From the NCBI RefSeq assembly GCF_007004655.1, contig NZ_ML660094.1, forward strand, positions 267,715-331,714: a stretch of 64,000 nucleotides of DNA, given 5' to 3'. A program made the position numbers and the translations under genes. The stretch is from Exilibacterium tricleocarpae (GTDB lineage Bacteria > Pseudomonadota > Gammaproteobacteria > Pseudomonadales > Cellvibrionaceae). Positions 32,966 to 42,309 of this stretch are shown here, in pieces; position 1 is the first letter of the stretch; each line of letters opens with the position of its first letter. Below the pieces are notes generated by a model. It saw only the letters and a list, made by a program, of their open reading frames with translations. It searched no databases and was not told the origin of the DNA.

Positions 32966-33028
32966 GGGGTCGGGGTGCTTGAATTTTGACCAGGCCTTTT
33001 CTGGTTAAAATTCAAGCACCCCGACCCC
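32966..33028. repeat. REP-like palindrome, family A copy 2 (inverted)
   Basis: A 28-bp inverted repeat (32966-32993 and 33001-33028) with a 7-nt loop. Its reverse complement equals the 63-bp element at 22496-22558 except for one loop base. Confidence 0.88.
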
Positions 33029-33050
33029 TTCGAGAGGGTCCACCTCCGGC

Positions 33051-33238
33051 GAACGAAGGCACCGCTATCCGTCTGCTGCGGTACAGCTTACTCTTCTATT
33101 AAAAACGCACAAGCTTTCAGTGGCACCCTAAAAAAGGGGAGTGTCGCCATTCTAGGGGGACACAACTAGAGCTATGTCCCCGCACCGTGCCGCCGCAAGA
33201 AATGCCGCTCGCAATTTCCGCTACCGAATCTGACGCTG
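33051..33238. repeat. Direct repeat, copy 2 (about 190 bp)
   Basis: The second degenerate copy of the unit at 32718-32905, in the same orientation, starting with the same GAACGAAGGCACC and keeping AAAAAAGGGGAGTG and the CGCACCG(T/C)GCC(G/A)CCGCAAG motif. Confidence 0.75.
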
Positions 33239-33504
33239 TCACAGTTTATGATTCATTTTCCTGAGCGTTTGGATGATCACATTAGCTTGTGATTATTGGC
33301 TGACACGGAGTTTTGAACACCCTCTCCCATACCCGGAAACCAACACCACAAACAGACCAACCATATACTTCTTCATACTTACCCCCATTTCCTTATTAAA
33401 ACATCCAGATCAAAGTAAGCTCTACTTTTTAATCAGGACAAGCACACAAAACGTCATACACCAACCAGCTCAATCCCAAGCCAAACCCTATCAACCAACC
33501 CACC

Positions 33505-34200
33505 CTATGGCAAATACAGACTAAACAACCCACCCCCCAACTGGCCGTGATTGGCCAACTCTATCCGCCCACGACGCTCACCCTGGCGATGCATCATCGC
33601 TATCTGCCGAGCAAAGAACAGCCCCAGATGCGTGCTGCCTTCCTCAAACCCGCGCGCGCGCTCCCCATCCCCGGTTTGCAACATATCATCGGGGTAGCCC
33701 ACCCCGTCATCAGCCACCGCAATGCACAACAGGTCATCCTCCACCGACGCCGAGATATGCAGCGCCTTGCGGGTGTAACGCGCACAATTGACCAACACGT
33801 TATGCACCACCCCACCCACCAGGTCGGCATCAAAAAACCACGCCAACTCCGGATCGCAGTCCATCTCGACCCGCACACTGCGGGTTTCAAACAACATATG
33901 GTTGCGGGCCAACTGCTCTTCCAGGACGTCGATCACATAGTTTTCATCAACGTTCAGCACCAGCCGGTCGGTCTGCATTCGATAGATGGACAACAATTGA
34001 ATCAACTCAGTATTGATACGGGACGCCTCGTACTGCAGCGTGCCGAAACGCTTCCGCTGTTGTTCGTCTTCAATCGGCGTCGAGTGCACCACCTCTTCCA
34101 GCGAGGTGAGCAACATGCCGAGGGAGTTCTTCATATCGTGAACGCTGGAGGCGAGCACAAAGGAAAAATCGATCGGGGGATTATCTGAAGACTCACTCAT
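33505..34200 (-). CDS. Sensor histidine kinase (soluble)
   Basis: A 231-residue soluble kinase without an input domain. The H box is LASSVHDMKNSLGMLL (VHDMKN with the phospho-accepting His near residue 21). The ATPase domain has N box HNVLVNCARYTRKAL, G1 box VADDGVGYPDDM, and a G2 part THLGLFFARQIAMMH. It lies 11 bp behind the receiver-TPR gene and should be its partner. With no sensor domain, the input may come through the TPR protein. The 3' end enters a region of odd base composition. Confidence 0.87.
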   Translation of the reverse strand: MSESSDNPPIDFSFVLASSVHDMKNSLGMLLTSLEEVVHSTPIEDEQQRKRFGTLQYEASRINTELIQLLSIYRMQTDRLVLNVDENYVIDVLEEQLARNHMLFETRSVRVEMDCDPELAWFFDADLVGGVVHNVLVNCARYTRKALHISASVEDDLLCIAVADDGVGYPDDMLQTGDGERARGFEEGSTHLGLFFARQIAMMHRQGERRGRIELANHGQLGGGLFSLYLP

Positions 34201-34211
34201 GCGGCAACGCC

Positions 34212-35837
34212 CTATTCCCGCCCCAGCGCGGTGGTTTTCTCACGCAATTTGCAGTAGCGCGTATACTGCTCGTGGGTAGGTTCTATTCTGGTTTCAATTT
34301 TCGCTAAGGTAGCCATACACATTTGCATCAGTTCCTCCACGCAGCCAACCGCTTCCATCTCCCCGATCAACGCCTGCACCAGATTTAAATGCACGCCGAT
34401 ATGATTGGGAAACAGGCGCTTGGCCCGGATAAAACTTTCGATAGCCTCCTTGAACTGCGCCTTGTCGTAGTGGGCGATACCGCCGCGGTTAAGCGCGGCC
34501 ACCCGCCCGCGATTGCGCTGGCTCAACGGTTCCCCCAGCAGGCGGTCGATTTTTTCCAATGCCGCCTGGTCATCACTGAAGCGCTCGGCCAGGTCCTCCA
34601 GCAGCTTGTCCGCCTCCGGCTGCTTGTTCACCGCCGCCAACGCCGCCACCCAATCCAGGGCGGTATCGACATCCGGTTCCCGCCCCGCCAATGACTGTTC
34701 CACCTCTTGCAACAGCGACTCCGCCCTGGGTCCGTTGCCCTGCCCGGCATACACCTGAGACTCGATAAGATGAGCCTGGTTGTCCTGCGCGGGCGTGGGG
34801 TTAAAACGTTCGGGAATCTCCGCCAGCACCCGCAACGCCTCCCGGCACAGATCGGCGGCCACTTTGCGATCCTCTCGAAACAGCGCCACGGCCGTGCGGC
34901 CAAAGTTAAGGTGGTTTTCAATCCGGTCGTGACAGGAGTGCCGGCCCAGTCGCACCGTGCGACGATAGGCATCGGCGGCAACAATCAAGTCATTGTTGTC
35001 GACCGCAGTTTCTGCCAGGTCTTGTTGCCGCAGAATCGAGCGGGGTGAGATAGTGGCAGCCTGTTGCAGTACCGCCTGCAACTGCTCCCGATCGTCGCCG
35101 CGCCGACAGTTTTCCACCAGCGCGTCGTAGGCGGGCATGCACAGGGCATTGCCGGCGATAACCTCGCGCAGCCACCGGCCCGCCGCCGCCAGGTCGCCGC
35201 GGGCCTGATTGACCTGGGCCAGCCCCACCCGCGCCCAGTCGAGGGCGCGCGCTTCCAGCACCTGCCGGTAGAGCTGTTCGGCCCCGGCGTGGTCGCCGGC
35301 AGTCAAATAGAGCGTGCCGAGCAACTTTTGGCAGGCGGCGACATAGCGGCAGCCCGCCTGCAACTTGTCTTCACAAGCGGCTATCGCCCGGGCGGTATCG
35401 CCGGCATCCAGGGCGGCGTAGATGGGCATAAGGTCCTGGCGCTGGTGCAACAGGCGGTCGAGTCGCTGTTGCAGAGTGCGGGCGGTGATGGGCTTGGTCA
35501 GGTAGGCATCCGGCTCGTAATCGAAGGTCGCCATAATCATGTTTTTGTCAGTTTCCGCCGACACCACAACAAACAGGCTGCGGCGCTTGAGCGCCCCCTT
35601 GAACCGCAGTTCCTCCAGCACCTGCTGGCCGCTGCGGCCGGCACCGAGGTTGTAATCACACAACACCACATCATAGTGCTGGTGAAAACACGCCCGCACC
35701 GCCTGCTCGCCGTTAAGCGCGGTATCCACGGTCGCGAAACCCAGTTCCTGCAGCATATTGCTCACGGTGGTGCGGAAACTGTCAAAGTCATCAACCACCA
35801 GTGCTTTTAACGTGCGGTAGCCCGCGTAGGCCGTCAC
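34212..35837 (-). CDS. Response regulator with receiver and TPR domains
   Basis: A 541-residue protein. An N-terminal receiver (residues 8-130) has acidic residues in VVDDFDSF, the phospho-accepting Asp in VVLCDYNLG and Lys in YLTKPI. The rest is a helical array of TPR-like repeats (for example NRGGIAHYDKAQFKEAIESF near 465). There is no DNA-binding or enzymatic output, so it acts by protein contacts. The start is a GTG at 35837. It forms an operon with the kinase downstream. Confidence 0.87.
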   Translation of the reverse strand: MTAYAGYRTLKALVVDDFDSFRTTVSNMLQELGFATVDTALNGEQAVRACFHQHYDVVLCDYNLGAGRSGQQVLEELRFKGALKRRSLFVVVSAETDKNMIMATFDYEPDAYLTKPITARTLQQRLDRLLHQRQDLMPIYAALDAGDTARAIAACEDKLQAGCRYVAACQKLLGTLYLTAGDHAGAEQLYRQVLEARALDWARVGLAQVNQARGDLAAAGRWLREVIAGNALCMPAYDALVENCRRGDDREQLQAVLQQAATISPRSILRQQDLAETAVDNNDLIVAADAYRRTVRLGRHSCHDRIENHLNFGRTAVALFREDRKVAADLCREALRVLAEIPERFNPTPAQDNQAHLIESQVYAGQGNGPRAESLLQEVEQSLAGREPDVDTALDWVAALAAVNKQPEADKLLEDLAERFSDDQAALEKIDRLLGEPLSQRNRGRVAALNRGGIAHYDKAQFKEAIESFIRAKRLFPNHIGVHLNLVQALIGEMEAVGCVEELMQMCMATLAKIETRIEPTHEQYTRYCKLREKTTALGRE

Positions 35838-36172
35838 TCAGTCACCCTGTTCGCCGTCGCCGGGGTCGACTCCCTCGAGTACCGCCGCGTTGCGTGCTTT
35901 CTGCCGATATTTCTACACCATCAATTACGCCGCAAGAGCAGCGGTTCACCTGTCTAAATCATAGTCCATAACTGCGCTGCCTGGCGCCTTGCACGGGCAA
36001 TTAAAGTGCATAAATGTGAAACAGTGCGCCAGCCACGATCCGGCCTGCGCGACTCCGGTGCGCCCCTCTGCGGCTCGGCCGCAACGATTGAGACCGGCGC
36101 TCAAGGGCGCTAAAATGCGCTGCCCCGCCAACGCGGGACGTATCACCATTAGCACACCATCGAGCTTCTCTT
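35838..36172. other. Divergent region, regulator / cmoA
   Basis: 335 bp. The cmoA-side promoter lies at 36088-36116. I see no gene in the region and no matching promoter for the leftward regulator. Confidence 0.5.
36088..36116 (+). promoter_or_regulatory. Sigma-70 promoter of cmoAB
   Basis: TTGAGA (36088-36093) and TAAAAT (36111-36116) are separated by 17 bp, a near-consensus pair. Transcription should start near 36123, about 50 nt before the cmoA ATG. Confidence 0.6.
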
Positions 36173-36910
36173 ATGGGCAAAGACAGCAACCACGACGACC
36201 TCTATGCCGATCCTCTGGCGCAGGTGGCGGGCTTTGCGTTCGACAGCAAGGTCGCGGCGGTTTTTCCCGATATGATCAAACGTTCCGTACCCGGCTACAG
36301 CACCATTATCAATATGACCGGGCAGTTGACCGAACGCTACGCCCGCGCCGGCAGCCGCTGCTACGACCTGGGTTGTTCACTGGGGGCCTCGACCCTGGCC
36401 ATGCGCCATCGGCTGCAGGCCGCCGATTGTCGCATTATCGGGGTCGACAACTCGCCAGCCATGATCCACCGCTGCCGGCAGGTCATCGAGGCCGACAGCG
36501 GCGAGGTGCCGGTGGAGCTGGTGTGCGCCGATCTCGAGGCGGTGGCCATTGCCCGGGCCTCGGTGGTGGTGTTGAATTTTACCCTGCAGTTTATCGCCCC
36601 CGGCCAGCGCCGCGCCCTTATTGCCCGTATCCACGACGGCCTGCTTCCCGGTGGTATTTTAGTGCTGTCGGAAAAGGTGACCTTCGCCGATCCGGAGCAC
36701 CAGCGCCTGATGACCGAGCTGCACCACAATTTCAAACGGGCCAATGGCTACAGCGACCTGGAGATTGCGCAAAAACGCAGCGCGCTGGAGGATGTGTTGA
36801 TACCCGACACCCTGGAAGCGCACCGGGACCGCTTGCGCGAGGCGGGATTTGCCAGCGCCGAGGTCTGGTTTCAGTGTTTTAATTTTGCTTCACTGATCGC
36901 TATCCGGTAA
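36173..36910 (+). CDS. cmoA: Carboxy-SAM synthase CmoA
   Basis: A 245-residue enzyme that converts SAM and prephenate to carboxy-SAM, used by CmoB for wobble uridine modification. It matches CmoA throughout: [39 protein letters not shown]-site [17 protein letters not shown], and [20 protein letters not shown]. The start is the ATG at 36173. cmoB follows 18 bp later. Confidence 0.96.
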   Translation: MGKDSNHDDLYADPLAQVAGFAFDSKVAAVFPDMIKRSVPGYSTIINMTGQLTERYARAGSRCYDLGCSLGASTLAMRHRLQAADCRIIGVDNSPAMIHRCRQVIEADSGEVPVELVCADLEAVAIARASVVVLNFTLQFIAPGQRRALIARIHDGLLPGGILVLSEKVTFADPEHQRLMTELHHNFKRANGYSDLEIAQKRSALEDVLIPDTLEAHRDRLREAGFASAEVWFQCFNFASLIAIR

Positions 36911-36928
36911 GGCCGGCGGGACTCCACG

Positions 36929-37915
36929 ATGATCGAGTATTACCGCGACCTTATCGATGCCCTGAGCCGCGCACCGGTTGCCGGCACACCACTGGCGGCC
37001 TGGGCCGAAGCGTTGCCGGCGCAGATTGCCGCCGGCCTCAGCGAGCGGCGCTACGGCGACCTGCCGCAATGGCGCCGGGCACTGGCACAACTGCCCGCTG
37101 TCGACGCCAGCGAAGTGGACCTGGAACACGGTGTCAGCATCGGCGCCAGTGGCGATTGTGATGCGGCCACAATGCAAAACATCGAGCGGCAGTTGCGGGC
37201 GCTGATCCCCTGGCGCAAGGGCCCCTACCAGGTGCACGGCACCTATATCGACACGGAGTGGCGTTCGGACTGGAAGTGGGAGCGACTACTGCCACATATC
37301 GCGCCGCTGCAAGGGCGCCTGGTGCTCGATGTGGGTTGCGGCAACGGTTACCACGGCTGGCGCATGCTGGGGGCCGGCGCCCGGCGGGTGATCGGCATCG
37401 ATCCCTCGCCGCGTTTTGTGGTGCAGTTTCACTGTATCAAGCACTTTGTCGGACGCCGGCCCATCGATGTATTGCCGCTCGGTATTGAGCAGTTGCCGGC
37501 GGGGCTGGAGGCCTTCGACACCGTTTTCTCCATGGGCGTGCTCTATCACCGGCGCTCGCCGATGGATCATCTGCGGGAACTGCGCGAGAGTCTCAGACCC
37601 GGCGGGCAGTTGGTACTGGAAACCCTGGTCATCGAGGGGGGGCTGGGTACCGTGCTGGTGCCGGAGGGGCGCTATGCCATGATGAACAATGTGTGGTTTC
37701 TACCGAGTTGCGAAACCCTGCTGTCCTGGTTGCGCAAGTCCGGCTTTCGCAATCCCCGGGTGGTCGATGTCTGTGTTACCACCACCGCGGAACAGCGCGC
37801 TACCGACTGGATGCGGTTTCATTCGCTCAGTGATTTTCTCGATCCTCACAATCCGGCGTTGACGGCCGAAGGCCATCCGGCGCCGACCCGCGCTCTATTT
37901 GTGGCCGAAGTTTGA
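36929..37915 (+). CDS. cmoB: tRNA U34 carboxymethyltransferase CmoB
   Basis: A 328-residue enzyme that transfers the carboxymethyl group from carboxy-SAM to ho5U34 of tRNA, giving cmo5U34. Family hallmarks: WRKGPYQVHGTYIDTEWRSD, WKWERLLPHI, VLDVGCGNGYHGWRMLGAGA, and DTVFSMGVLYHRRSPMDHL. The length is as usual for CmoB. It is the second gene of the cmoAB operon. Confidence 0.96.
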   Translation: MIEYYRDLIDALSRAPVAGTPLAAWAEALPAQIAAGLSERRYGDLPQWRRALAQLPAVDASEVDLEHGVSIGASGDCDAATMQNIERQLRALIPWRKGPYQVHGTYIDTEWRSDWKWERLLPHIAPLQGRLVLDVGCGNGYHGWRMLGAGARRVIGIDPSPRFVVQFHCIKHFVGRRPIDVLPLGIEQLPAGLEAFDTVFSMGVLYHRRSPMDHLRELRESLRPGGQLVLETLVIEGGLGTVLVPEGRYAMMNNVWFLPSCETLLSWLRKSGFRNPRVVDVCVTTTAEQRATDWMRFHSLSDFLDPHNPALTAEGHPAPTRALFVAEV

Positions 37916-38089
37916 AAGGGTCTCGTGTCATACTGCACTGCTCCAATGACACCGGAGCTAGTGGCGGGTCGTTGCGTTGTTACTAGCGCGATGGGAAGTG
38001 CCACCCGGCACGGGCCGCGCCGTTACAGGGTATTTTTAAGCCTTCCGGTAGTGGGACCTCTGCCGCGGGGAACCGGCCAGCATGGCACA

Positions 38090-38127
38090 GCCCCGATTCG
38101 GGCCCGGCAGCAGGCTCGAATCGGGGC
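38090..38127 (-). other. Perfect 11-bp hairpin after the PfpI/ThuA-like gene
   Basis: GCCCCGATTCG (38090-38100) pairs with CGAATCGGGGC (38117-38127) around a 16-nt loop, 7 nt downstream of the stop of the minus-strand gene ending at 38135. It is a likely transcript end or stabiliser, although no T tract follows. Confidence 0.55.
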
Positions 38128-38134
38128 GTGGTTG

Positions 38135-41100
38135 TTACTCTATCGGCAGCAGACACTCGCCGAAAGACTGGGGCTGCGCTATCTGGAACAGGGATATATC
38201 GCCCTGGACATTGGGGCCGGGACCATAGGCATTGGAGGCGATGCCCACTTCCACGGTGCCGGAAAAACTGGCGTTGATACCACTTCCGGGAAAGAAAAGT
38301 TGCGTCCAGTTGGCGCCGGCATCGGTAGAGATATAGCTTCTGAATTCCTGGCCGATCCGGCACAATCGCAGTTCTCCCGCCGTTGCTCCGCCGCCGATGG
38401 TATTCAGTGTGCTCTGGAACTCATCGGTGCTGACCGCGTGGGCGCCAAGCAAGGCATCGGCGCCGGCACCTAAGGACGTGTAAAACCAATCGCCCGCGTT
38501 GGCACTGTCTCGCACAAGTAAACCAAAGAGGCGCCAGTTGCCCGTCGGCACGGCAGCCGGGTTGCCCTCGGCATACACACTGAGGTCCAGCGACGCCACA
38601 AAGTCTCCGTTGACTGTTGTCGACAGGAAGGCACTGGTGCCACCGGCCCACCAGGCATTGTCAGCCAACTGGACATAGCTCAATGTTTGGGAAGCTTCGT
38701 CGACAACCAGGTTGGCGTAACTCGCGGGGTTCAAGTCCGCAAGTGTTGCCAGGTCCGCCTGGGATGCAAAGTCGTTACGATAAACGTGATTGAGAGACAC
38801 CACCGGACCTGGGCCCGGATCGGGCTCCGGACTCACCGCATTGTCAATGATGGCAGTGCAGTCCTGAACGTCAGTCGGAACGGCAACGGCAAAGTGTCCG
38901 ACCTGCACCCCGACATCGGACCCGGCGAGGTAGGCATTGGAGGCGATACCGATATCCACTGCTTCTCCCATATCGCTGCGAATGGCACTGCCGTTGAAGG
39001 GCAGCGCCTGCCAGTTCTGGCCCGAGTCGGTCGACACATAGGCGGAAAACGCATCGCCGACACGACACAGGCGCACCCGTCCCTGATAAACGCCTGCGAT
39101 CAGGTTCGGGTTCAAGTAACTGGTACCGTTGTCGGTGTTAAGCGTCTGTGCCCCGAGACCCGTCTGACTGGCGCCGATGGCGGGAAACAGCCAGTCATCG
39201 CCGACACTCTGACTGCGGGCAAGCAACCCGGCCACCCGGAAAATATCGGTCGGCAAGGCCTCTATATCTCCCGGCGCGTGGGTCAGTATCTCCGCCTCGA
39301 CGATAAAATTGCCGGCAACCGACCTGGACAGAAACGTACTCGTGCCGCCGGCATACCAGGACAAGTTCGCGTTCTGCACGTAATTGAGTGTTCCGGTGGT
39401 GTCATCGACACTCAGCCCCTGGTGGCTGCCCGGAAACGCATCGGTATAGTTGGCGAGACTGCCGGCAGTCGCGAAGTCGTCGAAGAATATTGCCTGCACG
39501 CTGTCCGGACCCGGGTCGGGATCGGGCAGCAAAACCTCGGACTCAGCGGCAAACAGCACCGCGTTTTTCACCAGGTGACGATAGGTTTCATCGGCGAAAG
39601 TAACTCCCGGGGTTTCTCCCGGCTGCAGGTAAACCACCCGGCCCCCGACACCGTTTTGATCGCTGTCAAAGCGCTTTACCCAGCCGGATGTGGTCAACTC
39701 TCCGCTGTCGTCCCCGCCCTCGATGATGGTGTTGTTGCCAAACAGCCTTTCGATCTGGTTAGCACCCCGGCCAAACTCTACACCGTTGTTAAAGGTAATA
39801 CCCGGGTAGAGTTCGTCCGGACCCGGAAAGGTAAAACCAAAGTAACCACCGCCGGCACTCGGGTTGGGGATAGGCAGGGCATCTGTATAAGCGACGCTGA
39901 TATCGGACGGCATACCGTGGGTCGAGACAAAATGACCGATATTGATGTTAAGCAAACCGGCCCCTTCGAGAAAAATAATACTGTTTGGATTATTCAAGGT
40001 GGCAGTGGCAGGCAGCTCTGCGCCAAACATTGAGACCAGCGGCATTTTATTATTGCCGTGGTTATAGATCGCGTGATGCACGCCGACCACCCCGCCACCG
40101 TTATCGGCAAAGTTGACGATCTGGTTTTGCATAGCCTGGGAAAAGGTATTGTGACAGAAGACAAAAATAACATCCGTGGTAGTTAGCAGATTGGCATCAA
40201 TCATCCCATTAGGTGGGCATGCGATAAACTGGGCATTGATGTGGTATTCATCGACAGGGTCGTTTAGCACTTCCAGGATCGTGTCTTCATCGGCAGCCGT
40301 ATAACCCAGGTTCTGGTAGTGATAGACTTCGTCCCCGCCAAGCACCACAACCGCCAGTGGTTCGGCAGCGGTTACCGGCGCCGGGTAGGTCTCCATCATA
40401 TTCATCAACGTACGGGTGAAGTGCAGCCCGGTTTGCGGAATCCAGTCCCTGGCGGTGACAAATAAGTCGCTATAGGGCACATTGAGGCCCGCATATTGGC
40501 CCGGATCGGGTCCGTCGACAATCGCCCGATCCACATCGTTGTAGTTGACGTCCAGGATCGTATAGGCGTCCTGGGTCGAGGTGCCGAGATGGTAGCCTGT
40601 GGCGTATCTGCCGGCCAACACACTGGTCCCAAGGCCGTCAGGACCCGCACCTTCCGTACCCGGAACCCGGAAAAAGGCCAGTGGCGTGGCCCCGTGGCAT
40701 TGACCGCCAACCGGCTTGCCCGCCTCGACTGCCATAATCGCCAGCGTATTGAGGTGAGCCGCGGCTTCCTGGGTTTGCAGATTGGGGTACACGTTATCGT
40801 AGCGATAGTCCAAAATGCCCTCCCCACCGACTATGGCGAGCGCATCGTAATCGTCCATATTGGGTATATCCACCACCGCCGCGTGAACGGGGATAGCGGC
40901 CGGGGCGTTCCAGGCGGCGTCCCATACCTGTCCGGATGCAGACGCAAAAGACGCGGTAAAACCGTCGTAGCCACCGGGTCCGGTAGTCGCCAGGTTCTGG
41001 ATATTGTCACCGTAACTGGTCGCCGGTCCTTCACCGCCGCTGACCACATGGACTTCATAGCCGTTGGCGCAGAAAGATTCATATACGGTTTTGTATTCCG

Positions 41101-41245
41101 ACCAATAGGTTTGTACCGAAGCGACAAACAACAGCACCGTTCTGCCGTTGCTTTGGCCCTCGACACAGGAGGGAACCTCGATCCCCAGCGCCGGGCGATT
41201 CAATAACACCGCCAATAATACAAGGAGAAAAAGACTTCGTTTCAT
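38135..41245 (-). CDS. Secreted PfpI/DJ-1, ThuA-like and tandem lectin-like protein
   Basis: A 1036-residue exported protein. Signal peptide: residues 1-21. Residues about 35-280 resemble class I glutamine amidotransferase-like / DJ-1-PfpI proteins (ALAIVGGEGILDYRY, then GKPVGGQCHGATPLAF with the nucleophile-elbow Cys at 183). Residues about 285-570 resemble ThuA-like domains (FADNGGGVVGVHHAIYNHGN, GWVKRFD, and a C-terminal HLVKNAVLFAA). Two homologous domains of about 200 residues follow, each with FxxDFA...LATLAD-type openings, WWAGGTS/WYAGGTS, RLCR(I/V)G and SNAY; they look like concanavalin-A-like beta-sandwich modules (DUF1349/LamG type). Pro-Asp linkers (PDPGPGP) join them. It is probably a polysaccharide-related secreted protein; activity is unknown. 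Confidence 0.7.
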   Translation of the reverse strand: MKRSLFLLVLLAVLLNRPALGIEVPSCVEGQSNGRTVLLFVASVQTYWSEYKTVYESFCANGYEVHVVSGGEGPATSYGDNIQNLATTGPGGYDGFTASFASASGQVWDAAWNAPAAIPVHAAVVDIPNMDDYDALAIVGGEGILDYRYDNVYPNLQTQEAAAHLNTLAIMAVEAGKPVGGQCHGATPLAFFRVPGTEGAGPDGLGTSVLAGRYATGYHLGTSTQDAYTILDVNYNDVDRAIVDGPDPGQYAGLNVPYSDLFVTARDWIPQTGLHFTRTLMNMMETYPAPVTAAEPLAVVVLGGDEVYHYQNLGYTAADEDTILEVLNDPVDEYHINAQFIACPPNGMIDANLLTTTDVIFVFCHNTFSQAMQNQIVNFADNGGGVVGVHHAIYNHGNNKMPLVSMFGAELPATATLNNPNSIIFLEGAGLLNINIGHFVSTHGMPSDISVAYTDALPIPNPSAGGGYFGFTFPGPDELYPGITFNNGVEFGRGANQIERLFGNNTIIEGGDDSGELTTSGWVKRFDSDQNGVGGRVVYLQPGETPGVTFADETYRHLVKNAVLFAAESEVLLPDPDPGPDSVQAIFFDDFATAGSLANYTDAFPGSHQGLSVDDTTGTLNYVQNANLSWYAGGTSTFLSRSVAGNFIVEAEILTHAPGDIEALPTDIFRVAGLLARSQSVGDDWLFPAIGASQTGLGAQTLNTDNGTSYLNPNLIAGVYQGRVRLCRVGDAFSAYVSTDSGQNWQALPFNGSAIRSDMGEAVDIGIASNAYLAGSDVGVQVGHFAVAVPTDVQDCTAIIDNAVSPEPDPGPGPVVSLNHVYRNDFASQADLATLADLNPASYANLVVDEASQTLSYVQLADNAWWAGGTSAFLSTTVNGDFVASLDLSVYAEGNPAAVPTGNWRLFGLLVRDSANAGDWFYTSLGAGADALLGAHAVSTDEFQSTLNTIGGGATAGELRLCRIGQEFRSYISTDAGANWTQLFFPGSGINASFSGTVEVGIASNAYGPGPNVQGDISLFQIAQPQSFGECLLPIE

Positions 41246-41866
41246 AGTGTCCCCACTTGATTCAGGAATCAGGTAACATCGATTTGATATGACGCTCGCC
41301 GGTGCCCCGTTTGGGCGGCCGGCGCTGCGTAATAACCCCCTTAACCGGGCAGTTCATGTGCTCCTGCAATAAACAGTTTTCTTTTGAAATTACGGACACA
41401 AATCACGGCCTTTTTGCAGCCGGGTTGTGATGTAGGGAGGGAATGTGGACACCGGCACGCTGCGACAATGCCGGCGCCGAAAGTATCACGGATATATAAC
41501 AATGCCGACGCTGGGCACACGGGTCATCAATGCTGCAACCGCCCCTTAAAATCAAAGGCGGCATCGACAACACCAAGTTCCTGTCCGCGACTGCGGCTGG
41601 AAACCGTCCGCCGCAGGAGTCAACGATCAGTGTCTACACCCAACTATCCGGGCTGTACACTTGATACACTGTGATACACACATAAGAGGACCTGAGCTGC
41701 GCGGCCAGGTTTTATGGACGATGTAACTTTCTCCGCCTTCCGTAGCTGTCTACTCTTCTTCGTAACCTTCCGTATCGCCAATGGATTTTTATGCGCCTCC
41801 CGCTGCCGTCAACTTAACGAGTTCAGCCCCTGTTTCAGATGGCTGGCGGCCAACTGTCCACAAAAG
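41246..41866. other. Intergenic region, 621 bp, no gene seen
   Basis: It lies between the 5' end of the secreted PfpI/ThuA-like gene and the 3' end of dgkA. Open frames on the plus strand have no ribosome-binding site or protein-like composition. No clear repeat or promoter was identified. Confidence 0.45.
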
Positions 41867-42271
41867 CTAACCCGGCAAAAACAAAATGGTCACCCAGATA
41901 TACCCGGTCAACAGCAGCGACAGAAACACAGCGGCCGAACCGAGGTCTTTGGCACGCCCCGCCAACTCGTTATACTCGGTTCCCACCCGATCGACCACCG
42001 CCTCGATACCCGAGTTCAACAATTCCACAATCAGCACCAGGACCACACTGCCGACCAACAGCAGGCGCTCCACCTGTGTCAGCTCCACGATAAAGGCGAC
42101 CGGCAACATCACCAGCGCCAGGTACACCTCCTGGCGAAATGCCTCCTCGTGTCGAAACGCCGCCCTGACACCCTGGGCGGAATAGACCGCGGCGTTGAGA
42201 ACGCGCTGCAGGCCTTTCGCCTTGCCTTTCATGCCCGCCTGTCCAGTTACGTTTTCTGTGCTTTCACTCAT
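41867..42271 (-). CDS. dgkA: Diacylglycerol kinase DgkA
   Basis: A 134-residue small prokaryotic diacylglycerol kinase that recycles diacylglycerol to phosphatidic acid in the inner membrane. Three membrane spans are visible, and the active-site signature is ELLNSGIEAVVDRVG followed by AKDLGSAAVFLSL. The Ala usually in NSAIE is Gly here. The N-terminus is about 15 residues longer than in E. coli. It lies 38 bp downstream of the flavodoxin gene. Confidence 0.92.
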   Translation of the reverse strand: MSESTENVTGQAGMKGKAKGLQRVLNAAVYSAQGVRAAFRHEEAFRQEVYLALVMLPVAFIVELTQVERLLLVGSVVLVLIVELLNSGIEAVVDRVGTEYNELAGRAKDLGSAAVFLSLLLTGYIWVTILFLPG

Positions 42272-42309
42272 AGCTGCGCGCTCACTCCGCTACACACTCC
42301 GATAAACCC

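Larger units (their letters stand above)
32588..33504. other. Repeat-filled intergenic region, 917 bp
   Basis: No gene is supported here. The left 650 bp is a nest of REP-like elements: two degenerate direct copies of about 190 bp at a 333-bp period (32718 and 33051), and a family A palindrome between them. From about 33300 the sequence changes to A/C-rich, G-poor DNA of unknown origin. Confidence 0.7.
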
